A DNA stretch of 12,344 nucleotides from CAIYEO01 sp037139575 (GTDB lineage Bacteria > Patescibacteriota > Saccharimonadia > Saccharimonadales > UBA4665). Positions 5,195-11,608 of this stretch are shown here, piece by piece (position 1 is the first letter of the stretch; every line of letters starts with the position of its first letter). The notes beneath the pieces were generated by a model. It saw only the letters and a program-made list of their open reading frames with translations. It had not been told where the DNA came from and made no database searches. Location: positions 1 to 12,344 of the forward strand of contig JBAXGD010000013.1 in NCBI GenBank assembly GCA_037139575.1, given 5' to 3'. The position numbers and the translations under genes were made by a program.

Positions 5195-7492
5195 ATGAAA
5201 ATTAAAAAACTATCTAATTATGGCTTTAGCCATGTTGAGATGTTCATTGTCCTTGTTGTCGTAGCTGCAGTATCATTTATTGGCTATCAAGTTTATACAA
5301 AGAGTACTGCCCATGCAGGCAGCCAGCTTTTAGGTAGTATCTCCACCCTCCACGATGGCACGTTTAATATTACTGCGTCCTGTAAGACGTTGGCTCCCTC
5401 CACCAATGCAACAACCTATATGTTTACTGCTAAGGCATCAGAAACTAATCCTAATATATCCTATGGCTTTGATGGAGGAGCTAGTTCCTTCTTCATTTCA
5501 ACACAAAGAGGTGCAAAGAATGTATTAACTAACGGCTACACCAAAACATCGCCCTACCCGTACTCAACTAATCCCGACATTAAAGTTAATTACAATAACC
5601 CTACGGTAGTTCTTGCTGGTACTGCAGATAGCATTAGTATCCCGAAGACCGATTGGGGGGCTTATGGTAAGGTATCAACTAAAAACGTAGTAGTAGATAC
5701 AAAAATATCTCCAGTTATATATTTTGGAACATCATATTCTAATGCTTTCGCTAAACCTATTATTAGAGATGAGCTAAGCTGGCTTAATCAATCAGGTACA
5801 CCAGTATCTAACATACCTACATGCGATACACCACCAACCCCACCAGTAAAAAATATAACCCCATCAGCACCGCAGAATGTAAAAGCAACCTCGGCAGCCA
5901 GCTCAATAGATGTTACCTGGGTTCCACCTGTTTCATCGGGGGGCTCAAAAACATTGAAGTATACCGTGGTAGCTAAATATAAGAATGAGATTATTAGCTC
6001 ATGCACAACAATTGGAACTGCATGCAATATTAATAATCTTAAGCCGCTGGTTGAATATCAGATTGTTGCTATAGCTAGTAACGAAGTAGGTTCAAGTAGC
6101 GCTATTTTCCCTCAAACCGTAAAGCCATATATTCAAGACTTAGTATATTCTAAAGGAAATAGTTTAATGCTAAATGGTAATATCTATGCATTTGAGGGAA
6201 TAAATGCTCCTTGGCTTTTAAGTGACCCGTCTACGAATATGGGTTGTTATGCTCAGACTTATAATAAAGACGCTGTCGATCAATTATTCAGTAAATTAAA
6301 AAGAGGCACTATGGTTCGTATCAATGCCTACCAAGATACTTCGATTAGCCCTCAGTCATCAAAAGCCAACTTAATAAATAACTGGACTTCAGTAGATACG
6401 GTATTTAAAGAAGCGCATACTTACGGTATATACCTTATACCAGTTCTGGCGGATAACTGGTCTTCTTGTGACGGCTATTCATATACTGATAACCCAACAA
6501 TATATAAAGAATTCGCAAATTACGCACCGAAAAATAAAGTCGCTAAGACCGTCTCATGGTACCAGGGCGGATACAATAAGTCGTTTGGTGATAATGCGGT
6601 TATTAGGGATTCATATACGTTATGGATGAAAAAACTAGTGACACATTTGAATAACACAAAAAATACTGATGGAGTAAGTGAGATAAATTCTGTCGGTATC
6701 TGGGAGCTAATGAACGAAGCAATGTCAATTCAAGATGTTACTAAGAACACTGATTATTCTGCCACTAATTGCGGCGTGAATGGTGTTAAGCCTGGTTCTA
6801 AGGGAGATGGTGCTGAAGCTCTAGCTGGATTCTTTGTTAATGAAAGTAATCAGCTAAAAGGTCTTGACCCCATACACTTGATTAGTATGGGTACTTCCGA
6901 TCACACACCGCAATGTGGCCTATATGGTACTGGCTGGCAGAATATAGTTAGCCTTCCTAATATTGATATAGCAAGCTATCATGACTATTCTGATTCTACT
7001 AATCCATCATCTGAAGTTAACTCGAGGATTAACTATTCAAAATCTATAAGTAAGCCGTTTATAGTTGGTGAAATTGGGCTATCTGATGCCGATAGCCAAG
7101 TTATAAACACAGTTAAAATAAACGATAATAAACTGCTTATCACCAATAAGAAGCCTGTAATAAGTGCATCTAATCTGGATCAGGAATACTATGATAGCGC
7201 TATCAAGAAAAATTCAACGAGTCCGCCTGACGAAATATGCTATTGGTCATCAGCGAATATTAATACAAATAGTTTAATTGCAGCGAAGCAGTCTCGTTTC
7301 AATATACTCCAGACTCGCATAAATACTGAAAAAGCAGATGGAGTTAGCGGATTCCTATTGTGGGCATGGGCACCAACAATAGGAATCGCAAAGAATTCTA
7401 CCAAGGCAGTACTTACAAATAACGCTACCTGCCCTACTCTTATAGTTAATCCCGATGATCCTTTGATGAGCAACCTTAAACAATTAAATTAG
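5195..7492 (+). CDS. Exported multidomain protein: type IV pilin-like N-terminus, FnIII domain, GH5-type glycoside hydrolase
   Basis: This 765-aa protein has three recognisable parts. Residues 1-34 are a prepilin-type leader: a basic MKIKKLSNYG, cleavage expected at G10/F11, Glu at mature position 5 (FSHVE), then a hydrophobic helix to about residue 34. Residues 45-210 are beta-rich and unassigned. A Pro-rich linker leads to a fibronectin III domain (about 223-312: SAPQNVKATS, SIDVTWVPP, YTVVA, YQIVAIASNEVGSS). Residues 322-760 resemble a GH5 TIM barrel of the mannanase/cellulase type: MLNGNIYAFEGINAPW at the start, MVRINAYQ, acid/base E508 in WELMNEA, SYHDYSD, nucleophile E626 in PFIVGEIGLSD, and GFLLWAWAP near the end. 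The expected role is cleavage of a beta-linked polysaccharide at the cell surface, anchored by the uncleaved or pilin-assembled helix. The substrate is not predictable. No pilus assembly gene is in the window. Confidence 0.85.
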   Translation: MKIKKLSNYGFSHVEMFIVLVVVAAVSFIGYQVYTKSTAHAGSQLLGSISTLHDGTFNITASCKTLAPSTNATTYMFTAKASETNPNISYGFDGGASSFFISTQRGAKNVLTNGYTKTSPYPYSTNPDIKVNYNNPTVVLAGTADSISIPKTDWGAYGKVSTKNVVVDTKISPVIYFGTSYSNAFAKPIIRDELSWLNQSGTPVSNIPTCDTPPTPPVKNITPSAPQNVKATSAASSIDVTWVPPVSSGGSKTLKYTVVAKYKNEIISSCTTIGTACNINNLKPLVEYQIVAIASNEVGSSSAIFPQTVKPYIQDLVYSKGNSLMLNGNIYAFEGINAPWLLSDPSTNMGCYAQTYNKDAVDQLFSKLKRGTMVRINAYQDTSISPQSSKANLINNWTSVDTVFKEAHTYGIYLIPVLADNWSSCDGYSYTDNPTIYKEFANYAPKNKVAKTVSWYQGGYNKSFGDNAVIRDSYTLWMKKLVTHLNNTKNTDGVSEINSVGIWELMNEAMSIQDVTKNTDYSATNCGVNGVKPGSKGDGAEALAGFFVNESNQLKGLDPIHLISMGTSDHTPQCGLYGTGWQNIVSLPNIDIASYHDYSDSTNPSSEVNSRINYSKSISKPFIVGEIGLSDADSQVINTVKINDNKLLITNKKPVISASNLDQEYYDSAIKKNSTSPPDEICYWSSANINTNSLIAAKQSRFNILQTRINTEKADGVSGFLLWAWAPTIGIAKNSTKAVLTNNATCPTLIVNPDDPLMSNLKQLN

Positions 7493-7534
7493 GTACAGAA
7501 ATCTGAAAGGCCATTAATTATTTAGTATATTTAT

Positions 7535-7575
7535 AAAAAAACCTAGGTATAAGATAATATCTAATCCCTAATGAG
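7535..7575 (-). terminator. Weak candidate terminator downstream of the GNAT remnant
   Basis: Read on the minus strand, a short TTAGG/CCTAG pairing is followed directly by seven T's (7541-7535). The stem is weak and its loop long, so this is tentative. Confidence 0.25.
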
Positions 7576-7797
7576 AAGCTTATCGTAAAGTCTTGGATCA
7601 GTCAGTGATGGTTCATAACCATGTTTTTCATAGAACTCGTGAGTATCATGTATAGGCCTAAGTTCTGCGGCCAAGCAACTCAGCTCCCTACCTTGATCCT
7701 CTAGAAAGCCTAACATTTTGCTACCATAACCATTACTTCTTGAAGATGGATTAACGACTAGGTTGGTTATATGTGCAAAGCGCTGATTAAGAGGGCC
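7561..7797 (-). pseudogene. C-terminal remnant of a GNAT acetyltransferase
   Basis: An open stretch of about 78 codons ends at the TAG at 7561-7563. It encodes the second half of a GNAT fold: AHITNLVV, the acetyl-CoA loop SNGYGSKML, LAAELRP, EFYEKHGYEP and a terminal RLYDKLL. It begins after a TAA at about 7798 with no start codon, and the first half of the domain is missing. By eye about 34 of 68 residues match the damaged GNAT at 3374-3798, including ELRP, DT, FY and GYE, so the two are paralogues in opposite orientation on either side of the HIT and pilin-glycosidase genes. The sequence upstream, at 7800-8056, shows no recognisable N-terminal part. Confidence 0.7.
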
Positions 7798-7798
7798 T

Positions 7799-8056
7799 TA
7801 ACTTACTATAGGTACCTATTTGGAGACTCGAGTTATATATCTTAGTTATTGGAGTTATTGATATTCACACCGACATATAAGAGCCCAGCAACCATTGCGG
7901 CTATAATGCCATTCGCTGTGGGTTAGCTGGTTGAATCGTTGTGTGGCATGGGAAATTTCGAGACGATATTAAGTCGGTTTAATTGCTACACTTGCGTAAA
8001 ATTGAACCGACTCCCAACAGAAGGAAATCGGTTCTAATGAAACCTTTATTCTATCA
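7799..8056. other. Non-coding stretch between the GNAT remnant and the tRNA-like repeat
   Basis: No gene is convincing here. It contains an inverted repeat at 7972-8012 and, on the minus strand at 7842-7895, a 17-codon hydrophobic frame (MVAGLLYVG...) without clear support. It is probably decayed sequence next to the island boundary. Confidence 0.4.
7972..8012. repeat. 13-bp inverted repeat near the island boundary
   Basis: AGTCGGTTTAATT (7972-7984) pairs with AATTGAACCGACT (8000-8012) through one G-T wobble, across a 15-base loop. A related half-site ATCGGTT lies at about 8027. It is 45 bases from the tRNA-derived repeat. No T-run follows, so a protein-binding or recombination site, or a structured RNA, is more likely than a terminator. 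Confidence 0.5.
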
Positions 8057-8082
8057 TGGCTCCGGGGACTGGATTCGAACCA
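8057..8082. repeat. tRNA-Asn 3'-end direct repeat, distal copy (possible att site)
   Basis: These 26 bases match 11359-11384 with a single mismatch and in the same orientation. On the minus strand they correspond to the T-arm, 3' acceptor strand and CCA of tRNA-Asn. The sequence beyond does not form the rest of a tRNA (the T-stem's outer pair and the anticodon arm are gone). This is what a tRNA-targeted integrative element leaves at its far end. Confidence 0.6.
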
Positions 8083-8173
8083 AACACTTCTACCACCTAA
8101 ATATTAGGCTCACTTTACTTTAGCTAACCCCTGTAATTTGTCAAATTTTTGCATATATTTTATGCATGAAATG

Positions 8174-8182
8174 TGATACAAT
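8174..8182 (+). promoter_or_regulatory. Extended -10 promoter of the antitoxin-like gene
   Basis: TG-A-TACAAT is an extended -10 that ends six bases before the ATG at 8189, implying a leaderless mRNA. Confidence 0.5.
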
Positions 8183-8188
8183 AAGCCT

Positions 8189-8356
8189 ATGAGTAATAGC
8201 AAAGTTATTAATGTTAATGAAAACAGCCCAGCGTTCCTATTTGAATTGGAGCGACGAATTAAACTTGCTAAAAATCCTAAAAATCGTATACCACTTAGCA
8301 TAGCCAAGAAAGATATTCTAAAAAAATATCAGGAGCTTGCTGGTGCAAAAGTATAG
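8189..8356 (+). CDS. Small protein, putative antitoxin of a ParE-type pair
   Basis: This 55-aa basic, helical protein (MSNSKVINVNEN..., then FELERRIKLAKNPKNRIPLS and DILKKYQELAGAKV) has no recognised motif. The antitoxin role is inferred from position only. Its 3' end overlaps by 14 bases the GTG start of a ParE-like toxin, an arrangement common in type II pairs. Its start is fixed by the extended -10 six bases upstream. Since the toxin partner is truncated, it may be a relic or may still act as an orphan regulator. It is too short to assign to a known antitoxin family by eye. Confidence 0.55.
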   Translation: MSNSKVINVNENSPAFLFELERRIKLAKNPKNRIPLSIAKKDILKKYQELAGAKV

Positions 8357-8450
8357 CGTAAGTCTAACAGAAGGCGCTGAAAACGATATTGCCGATCTAA
8401 TGGCATTTTATGAGGAGCTGGTGGATGCTGAATCGGCGATGAAGAATTAG
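8343..8450 (+). pseudogene. Truncated RelE/ParE-family toxin
   Basis: A GTG at 8343, with AGGAG (8331-8335) seven bases upstream inside the antitoxin gene, opens 35 codons to the TAG at 8448-8450. The product starts with the ParE/RelE first strand and helix: YSVSLTEGAENDIADLMAFYEELVDAESAM resembles the family pattern of a Y-x-V-x-LT start, then E-A-E-x-D, then a DAESA turn. Intact members are about 90-110 aa with a four-strand sheet, so about two thirds is missing, including the catalytic or gyrase-contacting C-terminus. The break falls at 8430-8445, where the sequence passes directly into an aspS fragment in another frame. It should be inactive as a toxin. Confidence 0.65.
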
Positions 8451-8836
8451 CTTTTTTGTGGGTTGTTAACTTCCCTCAATTTATCAGGAATGAGAAAGGT
8501 GAAACTGTAACTACCCACCACCCTTTTCAGATGCCAGACATCGACGACATTAGCGACATAAAGAATAGGACTTTTGATATTGGCAGCAGTACTTTCGACC
8601 TTGTTTTGAATGGTGTGGAGATAGGCGGTGGTGATATGAGAATCAACGATACTGATATACAGAGAGCTGTACTCGATGTTTTAGGTTTAGATCCATCACT
8701 TTTTGGCCTACTCTTAGAATCACTAAAGGATGGCAAGGCGCCAAAACACGGCGGTATGGCGATTGGTCTCGATAGAATAACAATGGCAGTAACAGACACT
8801 CCAAGCATAAAAGATGTGACAGCTTTTAATCTCTAA
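8432..8836 (+). pseudogene. aspS: 3' fragment of aspartyl-tRNA synthetase gene
   Basis: From about 8432 an open frame of 134 codons encodes the C-terminal part of a bacterial class II aspartyl-tRNA synthetase. It reads ELAFLWVVNFPQF, then THHPFQMP, the core strand DLVLNGVEIGGGDMRIND, and motif 3 as GGMAIGLDRITMAV. It ends ...IKDVTAFNL, near the normal end of the protein. A full bacterial AspRS is about 580-600 aa, so the anticodon-binding domain and motifs 1 and 2 are missing. It cannot be a working synthetase, and an intact copy is presumably elsewhere. Its upstream edge is fused to the truncated toxin. Its TAA overlaps the stop codon of the convergent peptidase gene. The TTG at 8456 is probably not a true start. 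Confidence 0.88.
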
Positions 8837-9624
8837 GAATTTGAAGATTTTACAAGAAGATCATCGATATTCATAAACTTTTCTTTCGGAGCTATTTCAT
8901 TGAGCTTAAATTCATCGTTTTCCCAGTACGCTTTATAAGCCTTAGCCCCACTACTACTCCTAATGATCTTATATTTATTGCCAATAATAACTAGAGCTAC
9001 TGCATTGTCTAGACATATAGCAACTTTCGAAGAGTTCCTAGTTAATGCTTCTATAGCATGTTTACGTTGGGGTTCTTCACTGAAGTGTGGGCTATGAATG
9101 GCGTCTATAAAATTGAGCCCTGCTACTTTAATATACTTCTCATTTTTATCTTCGTATGACGCTGAATCCGAAATGCCTTGGTAGAACCAGCATATCGAAC
9201 CAGCGCTTAATCCAGACAATACAATTCCTTTCTTAAGAGCCATATTTAGCATGTTGTCAATACCCATATCTCTCCAAATAGTCATCATTTTTAACGTGTT
9301 TCCGCCTCCAACATATATAGCATCATGACTTAGAATATTTTTTTCAATTTGTTCTTTGGTTAGAGATTTATCCGATAGAAATAGAGCGTCTACTGATGCA
9401 AATCCGATCTCTAGAAAGTGTTTTTCTACTGTTTGGTAATAGCTTTTTGAGTCGCTACTGGCTGTAGGTATGAATAATAACGTTGGCTTCTTCTTGTCAG
9501 TAAGGTGAAGTATTTCTCTGTCAATAAGTGTCGTTTCGGGGGCATAGTTACCGTGGCCATTCTCTCTGAGCTGTCCTATCTCCCCACCGCCAATAGCTAT
9601 AATCTTTTGTAATTTAGATGTCAT
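8833..9624 (-). CDS. Peptidase S51 family protein (dipeptidase E / cyanophycinase-like)
   Basis: This 263-aa cytoplasmic protein has the class I glutamine amidotransferase-like fold of the S51 serine peptidases. It starts with IIAIGGGEIG, then TLLFIPTASSDS, the strand DAIYVGGGNTLKMM, and the nucleophile elbow LSGLSAGS with Ser140. A His-rich segment, DAIHSPHFSEEPQR (H177, H180), supplies the expected histidine. PepE of E. coli cleaves Asp-Xaa dipeptides; whether this one does is unknown. It lies seven bases after the oxidoreductase on the same strand. A GGTGA that overlaps the upstream stop codon is a likely Shine-Dalgarno sequence seven bases before the ATG, so it is the second gene of an operon. 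The length is slightly above that of PepE. Confidence 0.85.
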   Translation of the reverse strand: MTSKLQKIIAIGGGEIGQLRENGHGNYAPETTLIDREILHLTDKKKPTLLFIPTASSDSKSYYQTVEKHFLEIGFASVDALFLSDKSLTKEQIEKNILSHDAIYVGGGNTLKMMTIWRDMGIDNMLNMALKKGIVLSGLSAGSICWFYQGISDSASYEDKNEKYIKVAGLNFIDAIHSPHFSEEPQRKHAIEALTRNSSKVAICLDNAVALVIIGNKYKIIRSSSGAKAYKAYWENDEFKLNEIAPKEKFMNIDDLLVKSSNS

Positions 9625-9631
9625 ATTGTAT

Positions 9632-11068
9632 TCACCATATTTTATTCATATCTATTGAGACAAAATTACTATTACCAGGATCATTATAATCCAAAGCAAT
9701 AAGTTCGTATGTAGCAGAAAATAATCTGTGGGTTAACTTTTGACTATTCAATAGCTGAAGATGCTGATCATGATTCTCAGGTACTTCAATGCCCGCACTC
9801 TTTTTTACAAAAGATACAAATAGATCTTCTAGTGTGATGGTTTGGCTATCATAAGCATTCGTATATTTTTTCTTAGTATAGCTGTTACCTAGTTTTGGGT
9901 GCAGTCGTTGAGTTGTCTCTATATAGTTTTCTTCGAAAACTACATCATTTTTCATGATTGACCAATTCTGCACTGAACCTTGCTGGATATCGAAATATAT
10001 ATTTGACATGCGGCCACCGTTCTTGTTATTGGCATGATCGAGAACTTTAGGATTATATTTAGCTGTGCGTGGTGAAAAGGTAGTATGATTTGAAGTGTAA
10101 GAAACTAGGCCAATCTTCTTATCTTCCTTGTCATATAAATGTAGGTGGACTATAAAATCTAGCTCAGCATTGAGGACCCTATCTGGTAACGTGATGCCGT
10201 GTTCGACGATGTAAGGTTTCTCGTCGTTAAGTTGCATTAATTGGCCATAACCTTGCTTTTGCATATAGTCTTTTACTCTAAAAACGTACGGAAGGGTGAC
10301 ATTAATTTTTGCTATTTTACCGGGAGCACATTGCAGGTACCAAGCTAATATATCTAAATAGTGATAGCTAGAATGAGATAATGAGCCTACACCATCTAAA
10401 TACCCATGTGCTCCACCTTTTAGGAATTCTATTGGATAGCGATGGATTCCACCGTTAACTACTGCATTAATGTAAGTTACACCCTCTTTCGTCTGTTCAT
10501 AGACTGAAGTTAATTCTTGTGCAACATTCATAAAAGGTGTAAGCGGTCTTCTACGCAGTGGTGTGCAAAATCTATAGTTTGGATTAGCTTTCTGAGCTTT
10601 TTCTACCTTTTTGTATAGTGCGCGAAATCGTTTTTCAATCAATTTAGCCTTTTCGAATTTCCAACTAGAATCTGGAACTACTACAAGTGGCTTATCACAA
10701 AGCACGTTTATACCCTCTTCTACTGCCCAGTCCGAGTAATAGTAGTGGCTGGAAGGGTTTGAGGCGATTATTACAATATCTACTTTTTCCTTTTTTGCGA
10801 TTTGACTTAGGTAGTGCCTTAGTTGGGATGGCTTTTTAAAACTATTTGGGTTTATCCAGATAGGATCATCTAGTGATAATACGGTATTTAGATTTTCTCT
10901 ACCTACTTTATAATGACTAGGGTCTAACGATCTAGGGTTGTCAGGATCGCAAATCGCCACTACACGAGATTTAATCCCTTCATTTTTCATTGAAATAATT
11001 GCTGGATAATGGCTGATCTCACATAGGTGCCCACTACCACCAATGATTAAAAAATTGACCTTTTTCAT
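9632..11068 (-). CDS. GFO/IDH/MOCA-family NAD(P)-dependent oxidoreductase
   Basis: This 478-aa protein begins with a Rossmann fold (NFLIIGGSGHL, residues 5-15), then VVAICDPD (second strand, acidic end) and VDIVIIASNPSSHYYYSDWA. These lead to the family signature NVLCDKPLVV with K126-P127, the equivalent of EKP. The following half is the alpha/beta substrate domain, with GGIHRYPIEFLKGGAHGYLDGVGSLSHSSYHYLDIL carrying the His residues expected at the active site. It is longer than typical members (about 330-400 aa), with extra sequence in the C-terminal third. The substrate is probably a sugar or cyclitol derivative; that is family knowledge only. It is the first main gene of the operon with the S51 peptidase. 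Its ATG overlaps the stop of an 11-codon upstream frame (ATGA), and there is no Shine-Dalgarno sequence. Confidence 0.85.
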   Translation of the reverse strand: MKKVNFLIIGGSGHLCEISHYPAIISMKNEGIKSRVVAICDPDNPRSLDPSHYKVGRENLNTVLSLDDPIWINPNSFKKPSQLRHYLSQIAKKEKVDIVIIASNPSSHYYYSDWAVEEGINVLCDKPLVVVPDSSWKFEKAKLIEKRFRALYKKVEKAQKANPNYRFCTPLRRRPLTPFMNVAQELTSVYEQTKEGVTYINAVVNGGIHRYPIEFLKGGAHGYLDGVGSLSHSSYHYLDILAWYLQCAPGKIAKINVTLPYVFRVKDYMQKQGYGQLMQLNDEKPYIVEHGITLPDRVLNAELDFIVHLHLYDKEDKKIGLVSYTSNHTTFSPRTAKYNPKVLDHANNKNGGRMSNIYFDIQQGSVQNWSIMKNDVVFEENYIETTQRLHPKLGNSYTKKKYTNAYDSQTITLEDLFVSFVKKSAGIEVPENHDQHLQLLNSQKLTHRLFSATYELIALDYNDPGNSNFVSIDMNKIW

Positions 11069-11100
11069 ATACCCAGTAAGTTATTTTTTAAGCCCTTCAT
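11065..11100 (-). CDS. Possible 11-aa leader peptide coupled to the oxidoreductase
   Basis: ATG 11100 opens MKGLKNNLLGI and stops at a TGA (11067-11065) that overlaps the oxidoreductase ATG as ATGA. An extended -10 ends six bases before this ATG, the same distance seen for other genes here, so the mini-frame should be the first codon set on the mRNA. It would let ribosomes that load on a leaderless end reinitiate at the oxidoreductase, which lacks its own Shine-Dalgarno sequence. A chance short frame remains possible. Confidence 0.4.
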   Translation of the reverse strand: MKGLKNNLLGI

Positions 11101-11106
11101 CTGTTA

Positions 11107-11115
11107 ATCTTATCA
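11107..11115 (-). promoter_or_regulatory. Extended -10 promoter of the oxidoreductase operon
   Basis: On the minus strand TG-A-TAAGAT ends six bases before the leader ATG at 11100. No strong -35 is seen. The TGA of a six-codon frame starting at 11133 overlaps it. Confidence 0.45.
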
Positions 11116-11137
11116 TATTTGAATGATTTGCATAATT

Positions 11138-11143
11138 ATTATA
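11138..11143 (-). promoter_or_regulatory. Second, upstream -10 box of the oxidoreductase operon
   Basis: A perfect TATAAT on the minus strand lies four bases before an ATG (11133) that opens only six codons (MQIIQI). It could give a longer transcript with a leader of about 60 bases. The -35 region is weak. Confidence 0.3.
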
Positions 11144-11358
11144 CAAAATTTTATTTAGTTAATTATGAGCTTGTGGTGATGAAGTGATGAACATGGCATA
11201 GAAAATACTTGAATATATTAATTGCTGCATAATTTGCAATCGGTAAATATAGCTCTGTAAGCAAAAATAGACTAAGAAAATTTTGCAATAATCAAATTCT
11301 TACTCTACAAAGTTATTTCAGCTTTTGATTATGGTTTTGGACATTTCATTGATTAGTT
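11144..11358. other. Intergenic stretch downstream of tRNA-Asn
   Basis: No gene is visible. A 9-base inverted repeat (ATAATCAAA at 11288-11296, TTTGATTAT at 11324-11332, 27-base spacer) lies just past the tRNA 3' end, but lacks a T-run and is a poor terminator. The far end carries the operon promoters described separately. Confidence 0.4.
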
Positions 11359-11384
11359 TGGCTCCGGGGACTGGGTTCGAACCA
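11359..11384. repeat. tRNA-Asn 3'-end direct repeat, proximal copy (possible att site)
   Basis: This segment of the intact tRNA-Asn 3' exon is repeated at 8057-8082 in the same orientation with one mismatch. The two copies bracket about 3.3 kb on the 3' side of the tRNA. Confidence 0.6.
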
Positions 11385-11608
11385 GCGACCTAGTGGTTAC
11401 ACTTATCCATTATTTTCATAATGGCGTGGACTATATCATCATCCTAATAATAAGGATGCAGGGCGCTATCTGAAGGATTATTGTTAGGCTCACCTTCTAG
11501 TCTCTGAACCTTCTAGGGTCTTTTAACCTAACTCTAGCTTGGCTGCGGATTACCATATCTCGCGATTTAGGCTTCCCGCAATTCACCCTGTTTTCACCAA
11601 CTAATTAC

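Noticed and set aside
7842..7895. 17-codon hydrophobic minus-strand frame (MVAGLLYVG...)
   Set aside because: No good promoter spacing or Shine-Dalgarno sequence, and it lies in decayed sequence. Mentioned only in the note on that stretch.
8057..8113. A second functional tRNA gene
   Set aside because: Only the T-arm, acceptor strand and CCA are preserved. No 5' acceptor strand, D-arm or anticodon arm can be formed.
8110..8307. 65-codon minus-strand frame over the antitoxin-like gene
   Set aside because: It lies antisense to the plus-strand gene that has an extended -10 and overlaps the toxin. Its composition looks like a shadow frame.
8456..8836. A small intact AspRS-like gene starting at TTG 8456
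   Set aside because: AspRS homology continues upstream of the TTG, and motifs 1 and 2 and the anticodon domain are missing, so it is a fragment.
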